64,000 nucleotides of DNA from assembly GCA_027627225.1 (NCBI GenBank), contig CM051029.1, positions 20,047,156 through 20,111,155 on the forward strand, written 5' to 3'. Origin of the DNA: Congeria kusceri. Taxonomy: Eukaryota > Mollusca > Bivalvia > Myida > Dreissenidae. Below, piece after piece: positions 59,182 to 64,000 of the stretch (its first letter is position 1; the number at the start of each line of letters is the position of its first letter). A program made the translations under genes and the position numbers. Below the pieces are notes generated by a model. That model made no database searches and was not told the origin of the DNA. It was given only the letters and a program-made list of their open reading frames with translations.

Positions 59182-59433
59182 TCATGATTTTGTTTCAGTA
59201 AGAACCGTATATGTGATACATTCCGTATGGTAACCATAATTGTCGGAGTAGTTCGTGATGAAGGTATGGCCTTTGTACGCATAGGACATTACTCGAGAAT
59301 TTCTTCCTACATAAGACGACCGACTTGCGATGTCATTATTTGATTTACATACCGAGCAACGCCAAAAATGCATCTTAACTGAATTTATAAAACGGAGCCA
59401 AAAACATAATTCATACCTTACTAAAACATACAA
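59182..59433 (-). pseudogene. Possible coding fragment, Tyr-rich
   Basis: The minus frame ends NSRVMSYAYKGHTFITNYSD, NYGYHTECITYTVLTETKS-stop. Composition is less biased than most chance frames here, and it lies downstream of the minus-strand V-like exon at 60.1-60.4 kb, so a tail exon is conceivable. No splice junction or family match is convincing. Confidence 0.2.
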
Positions 59434-60056
59434 AAAATGTAGATTTAATTTAGTTCATACAGGTGGATCATAAATAGCTACTGCATGTATGAAAGAACAT
59501 TAAACTTGAAAATTCAATGACAATGTGCGTGTTTGTATTTATTTATAATTGCAAGTTCAATATACATGCAACCTTGAGTCTAATTTTGCTTGTATTAAAC
59601 ATTTGTATAATAGTTAGTGTATATATTATATATACATGAAATATTGTTAGAAAAAAAAAAATACGAACAGGTGCAGTGTAATTAATTAAAGAGAATGTGC
59701 TATAATTGTTGTTTACATTTATATATATATAGATCCATACATTAACAAGAGGCTTATTGGGGTATATTATCAACATCAACGACCCATCCATGACTATTAA
59801 TATGCGCATCAATATTTACATAGAGAGTCGTTATCCATACAATTTGTTTGGCATAGGGGAGCTAACTGATTATAAAATGAGCATGTGCCATACTGATGTA
59901 TTAGTATAGAGAGATATAATTTAACACACTTACATATTGCAACTAATGTTTGATAAAAAGTATATGTATTGCAAATTGTGCAACAGTAGTATGCCATTTA
60001 CCTGCTAATGCTTGTGTCATTTTATTGATGTATGTTGTTTGAAAATTCATGGCAAT

Positions 60057-60419
60057 CTAGCACGTCCACTTGTCACCGTTATTGATTGTGCTGAATGGAT
60101 TCAGAGTGCACGTAAATGTCGTCGCTCCGCTGCACCCACAGTTCGAAAACTCATCCGGTAGCGTCGCAGGAATTGAGGTGCAAATGTTGCCAACGAATCC
60201 GATTGAGAAAATATTTAGAAACGAACTATCACCCGCTGGTTGGCGCCACCATGCCACATATGTCTGAACTGAGTGGGTGCATGTTAATTGAACATCTTCG
60301 TTGACTATCACCGATGTTGAATTGGATGTTAAAACAGGAGCTTCTGCGCCTTTAGTGTAAATATTAGGATTATACGTTAGTACATTTGAAATCGCTAATA
60401 TCAATACTCCAACTACCAA
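60057..60419 (-). CDS. V-like Ig exon on minus strand, possibly broken
   Basis: It reads LAISNVLTYNPNIYTKG, SVIVNEDVQLTCTHSVQTYV, AWWRQPAGDSSFLNIFSIGF, CGCSGATTFTCTLNPFSTIN, NGDKWTC-stop. The LTC...WWRQ...KWTC skeleton is an Ig V domain. TAG follows the second core Cys directly, with no donor at that point, so the exon may be nonsense-truncated. The hydrophobic start could be a signal peptide lacking an ATG, or the exon begins at an AG ('gatattag') with phase 1. Confidence 0.5.
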   Translation of the reverse strand: MVVGVLILAISNVLTYNPNIYTKGAEAPVLTSNSTSVIVNEDVQLTCTHSVQTYVAWWRQPAGDSSFLNIFSIGFVGNICTSIPATLPDEFSNCGCSGATTFTCTLNPFSTINNGDKWTC

Positions 60420-62104
60420 TGATAAAAATGTATATCGAAGAGAATCACGTGTTTAAATATACCTGCAGCAATAAAATAATGCTGATGTAATAGGAATATT
60501 TACGTCGAAATTGCCAAGTTTTAAAACCTAAGGCTATTACCTTCAGTAATACTTTTTCTCATATAGGATAATTACATTGATTGCATTTCCGAATACTGGT
60601 GTATGACAACTATATGAACGACATTTCGCCTGTGATCCAAATAAACTAGGATTGGCGTTTGTAATTAATATATCAGTACAACACATATAAAACATACATG
60701 TATAATGTTGTTATGTAACATGTGATCAATATAAACATCGAAATAAAATAGTAATATACAAAGGCGTGTATACCAAACTAATATAAAAGAATATCTTTAA
60801 CATACGAGGCATGCTTAAATATACCGATACGAGAGTTGACCCAGAATAGCGTATAATTTTACTTGCAGCAAAGCAATGCATCTTACTAATCCTGTCAAAT
60901 AATATGTATGTACCTTCAAAACGAATGACGTAATATACCTTTTGGAACATAATATGCAGCGATGCGGCCCACACAACGTTATTATAAAGCACGTGTTTAC
61001 GTCATACGCTTATTAATTCTCAAATCAGTGTCCATAGTACTGTATACATTTTTTGTCCTGTTGTTGTTGTTTGTTTGTGAGTACATAAATAAAACAATAC
61101 ATAAAGGGTGTCCTACAGCAGTTTATGAAAGATGCCCTGCATAATGTTCGATGTTTCCTCCTGTCTGCGTCCCCATAGATTACCACCCCATGGACTTGAT
61201 TGTTGAACCTGATAGGTACCGGTATGTTTTGTGTCATTTCGCTGTGCGTCTATATAGTTGGAAACCTATTTTGTCGCTTGTAAATAAATTTCAAACTTAT
61301 ATAATTGTGTTTATAGTGTATTTTGTGTTACGAACATGTGTTCCGATGCAATCGTTTGACATTAAGATTTCACGCCAATGCTGACCAACATGATAAACAA
61401 ATCCGCCACAGAAACTGTTGTAGTGACATCATTTTAATGCAACCTCTTTCATTAACAAACCAACGCGCTTTTTTATCATAACTTATATTTTCAAAACAAA
61501 ATAGTTTGTATGAAGGACACACATTGCATTTTATGTATGATGTCATTATGTTTATTAGAAAATAAACAGTGTGGGCTGCAATGTTTACTTAACATTTGAT
61601 ATACGCATATTTTAATAGACATATATGATAAAAGGGACTTAAATTCATTCTGCAGATGTAAAAGATACAGGTATTATATGTGCACATGCTCAAACAAACA
61701 ACATCATGATATTATCATGATATTATTATTTGCTTTCTTAAATAGTATACGCTATTTTGGGACAACCCCGTATGCACAACAAATGTGTCGACGCTTTGCA
61801 GTGTCCAACATTGATTTATGCATATCTAAAATAATACGCATATTTTGTTATACTACATACATGCATGTATGTTTGTATTAATTTTAATCGCAAGACAGTT
61901 TAAGGTGTTTATAATATTTACTTAATGTAATTAATATACTGTCCGAATTCCCGATGGCGTAATACACGTACAACACGGATGTACCTTTAACTGAGTGTAT
62001 GGAAAAATGCATGTCAAAAGGGCTTTGGGCTGTTGTTGAACAACTAACTGCCTGTATGTAAGTGGCACATGACAAATGCTGATATTTTCTAAAATTTAGC
62101 TGTC
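60420..62104. other. Intergenic, nothing recognised
   Basis: AT-rich. Small open frames lack family features. Confidence 0.35.
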
Positions 62105-62172
62105 TAAACCGAACGGCATCAGGACCGGGCTTATCGTTCGGTTTTCAGAGGTGTTCGGTTTATCCAGGTTTT
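62105..62172. repeat. GTTCGGTTT-motif block
   Basis: 'accgaacggcatcaggaccg' then 'cgttcggttttcagaggtg' and 'ttcggtttatccagg'. The same words form the run at 63760-64000. Confidence 0.5.
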
Positions 62173-62927
62173 TTATTAAATGCCATTTTCCTTTAAAAAT
62201 CTACGTTCTAATTTATATGATAATTCGTGTATATAATAAGACAAAACCATGTTTATGTTTACACTTTTTTATTTTATTTTTATTTCAAGTACAAATGTCT
62301 ACTGCCATTGCCCCCCTACCTCTGATCAAGTTAGGCAGTTGTCAGTTACTGGCATAGGCATGTGCATTTGGTACTGGTAAACCGCTTAGATCGGCTAAGC
62401 TTGCCCAGCAAAAGTGTGAGTATGTTAACTGACCGCCGTGATATGACTGAAATACTGTTAAAAACGGCGAAAAATCCAAGCAAACAAACTAACAAACACA
62501 ATGTATATTTGTACAAAAAACGACACTCAAATCATCATTCAAAGTTAATGTATTCAACGAAACATATATTTACATCTGTTTAAAGAAATCACCAATTGTT
62601 GACTGCTTTGATTAGTTTAAACATATTTATTTTAGCGCGATTTTATGGCAAGCTTTATGGTTATGGAGATCAGTGATCGAAATATTGTTAGAATTTACTA
62701 TATGTATAAAATTAATTACACTGTTCTGAAACATTTAAAACTTCACCCTGTACATTTTAACATAAAACACGACCGACTTATCTGTTTTTCACAATTTTAC
62801 TTGTGTCGTATGCACCAACTAGCTGATCGCTAATTTCAACACTGCCCCCGTTAACGCCATGTCGATTATGCCCTTTGTGTGTAATTGTGTCACTTAATAT
62901 CGGGTTCACACTTCCGCCGTTGTGTCT

Positions 62928-63752
62928 ACACCGGTCTGACAGAGCTGTGTACTGACGCTCTAAGCATTATGGGTATGCGTTACTTTCCAGCATAGCTCGC
63001 AATGGTTGATTAAACATCCAATTGAGGTTAGATACCCAGTAATTTGATGTGTTTCCCTCCGTTTTACATTCGGAGTATTACATTTTACTAGAGTTCCATT
63101 TTTCATCTGCTATGAACAGTATTTAGTAATGTCTGACATGTCTTTTGAGGTTGATTATAATATCCTCTGTGTGTTTAGGAAATTGTTGTGCATTTCTTTG
63201 GAGGCTAACTTGAAAGTTGAGCTTTTGGGGTGTATTTACTGAGGCATGGGCTTTTGTCGAAATATGACTTCGCAAACCCTAGTTTCTACCGGTGTCTGCA
63301 TTCAGCTGAGACGCATTTTCTTAGAAGTAACATGTCATATATTTTTATTGCTATTTTCGGAAGAGGAAAGATTCAGCTCTTAACAGACACTAAGCTTGCA
63401 CAATCTGATATCTGAAAGTTCGCCGTTTTATAATGGGACCCTATGGGAATTGGATTTACTGGCATCTAACCTTAAATTTTCACACAAATCGAAAGTGAAA
63501 GTAGCTTTTTATAATATACACGCTAAACAGCGTAAAACACGAACTACTGTTATTTTATTTAACATAAATATATCATACTATCAGTATTAACTGAATATTA
63601 GACTGATTAATGGTATCAATAAAGTCAGTTCATGAAACAACTTTCATATGCGGGATTACTTCATGCGTAAGCACATTTCGCCGTTGTGGGCAAAATAATG
63701 TGGTTAAGTACAGAGGTTTGGTGTGTGACGTCATCCTCAGTGTATATAATGC
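62928..63752. repeat. ~830-bp dispersed repeat, copy 2 of an inverted pair
   Basis: Reverse complement of 42103-42940. It is bounded on the right by the GTTCGGTTT run and preceded at distance by a similar block at 62105, which may mark the ends of a larger element. Confidence 0.8.
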
Positions 63753-63759
63753 GCTTCCG

Positions 63760-64000
63760 CGGTATCGCGAAGTGTTACCTGACAGGATACGCCGTTCGGT
63801 TTATTCAGGATTTTTAAGGTTGAATAATATCAAATTTGTGAAAAAAATTGTTCGTTATTCGGTTTTGACAGGGTTCGGTTTATTAAAGTTTTTTTTATAT
63901 ATAAACAAAGAATGAAAACAATCGGGACCGATACAGCCGTTCGGTTTTCACAGGGATTCGGTTTTCACAAGGTTCGGTTTGGACAGGTTTTACTTATTTT
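63760..64000. repeat. GTTCGGTTT-rich end region, runs off the window
   Basis: 'gttcggttt' or close variants occur at least six times, with 'acaggattc'-type spacers ('gccgttcggttttcacaggg', 'attcggttttcacaaggttc'). It continues past the window edge. Confidence 0.6.

Noticed and set aside
61025..61384. Coding frames on both strands near 61.1 kb
   Set aside because: Neither strand gives a family motif or consistent splice borders; probably chance in a locally less AT-rich patch.

Overview
This is eukaryotic nuclear DNA, AT-rich and intron-rich, most likely from a bivalve mollusc. Coding blocks are short exons bounded by GT/AG sites, nearly all Ig-type exons are phase 1-1, and mobile DNA is abundant. 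The hairpin element at 3455-3690 matches a short-repeat family I associate with dreissenid mussels, so Dreissena is my best guess; that is recognition from memory, not a search. There is no operon, rRNA, CRISPR array or bacterial gene. A 200-base run of N at 40501-40700 is an assembly gap.

Layout. (1) 1-4960: a decayed PIF/Harbinger DNA transposon with a spliced transposase on + (exons 233-345, 1351-1459, 2222-2313, 2522-2812) and its Myb/SANT-like partner gene convergent on - (4576-4721). Each carries one visible nonsense codon. A palindromic MITE and a tRNA-derived SINE lie between them. (2) 5886-18839: a pseudogene of a multi-Ig + FN3 + transmembrane receptor, with an 8.5 kb degenerate Ty3/Gypsy element (9440-17965, - strand) inside the intron before its cytoplasmic exons. 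(3) 20.4-38 kb: a graveyard of receptor pieces. It holds a signal-peptide exon, four V-like Ig exons, a stalk and a transmembrane exon, mostly with stops or frameshifts, plus an inverted copy of a receptor C-terminal exon at 25957-26141. Minisatellites, a GAT microsatellite, SINEs and MITEs lie between. (4) 44227-50753: the best-preserved gene, twelve exons open throughout. It encodes seven Ig domains, one FN3 domain, a transmembrane helix and a tyrosine-motif tail; its 5' exon(s) are not identified. (5) 54245-57866: a three-copy ~1207 bp tandem array, each unit with a GC-rich hairpin and a short conserved ORF. (6) 59-64 kb: one V-like Ig exon on -, and the inverted partner of a repeat at 42.1-42.9 kb.

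The biological theme is a birth-and-death cluster of Ig-superfamily receptors. Tails in three paralogues share a YxxL-x7-YxxL/I spacing, the spacing of an ITAM, followed in two of them by a YVNM (PI3K/Grb2-type) site; this suggests tyrosine-kinase-coupled signalling. The intact gene has lost an intron and most of one Ig domain through an in-frame deletion that the pseudogene copy still records. Everything about function is inference from domain layout; no search was run.
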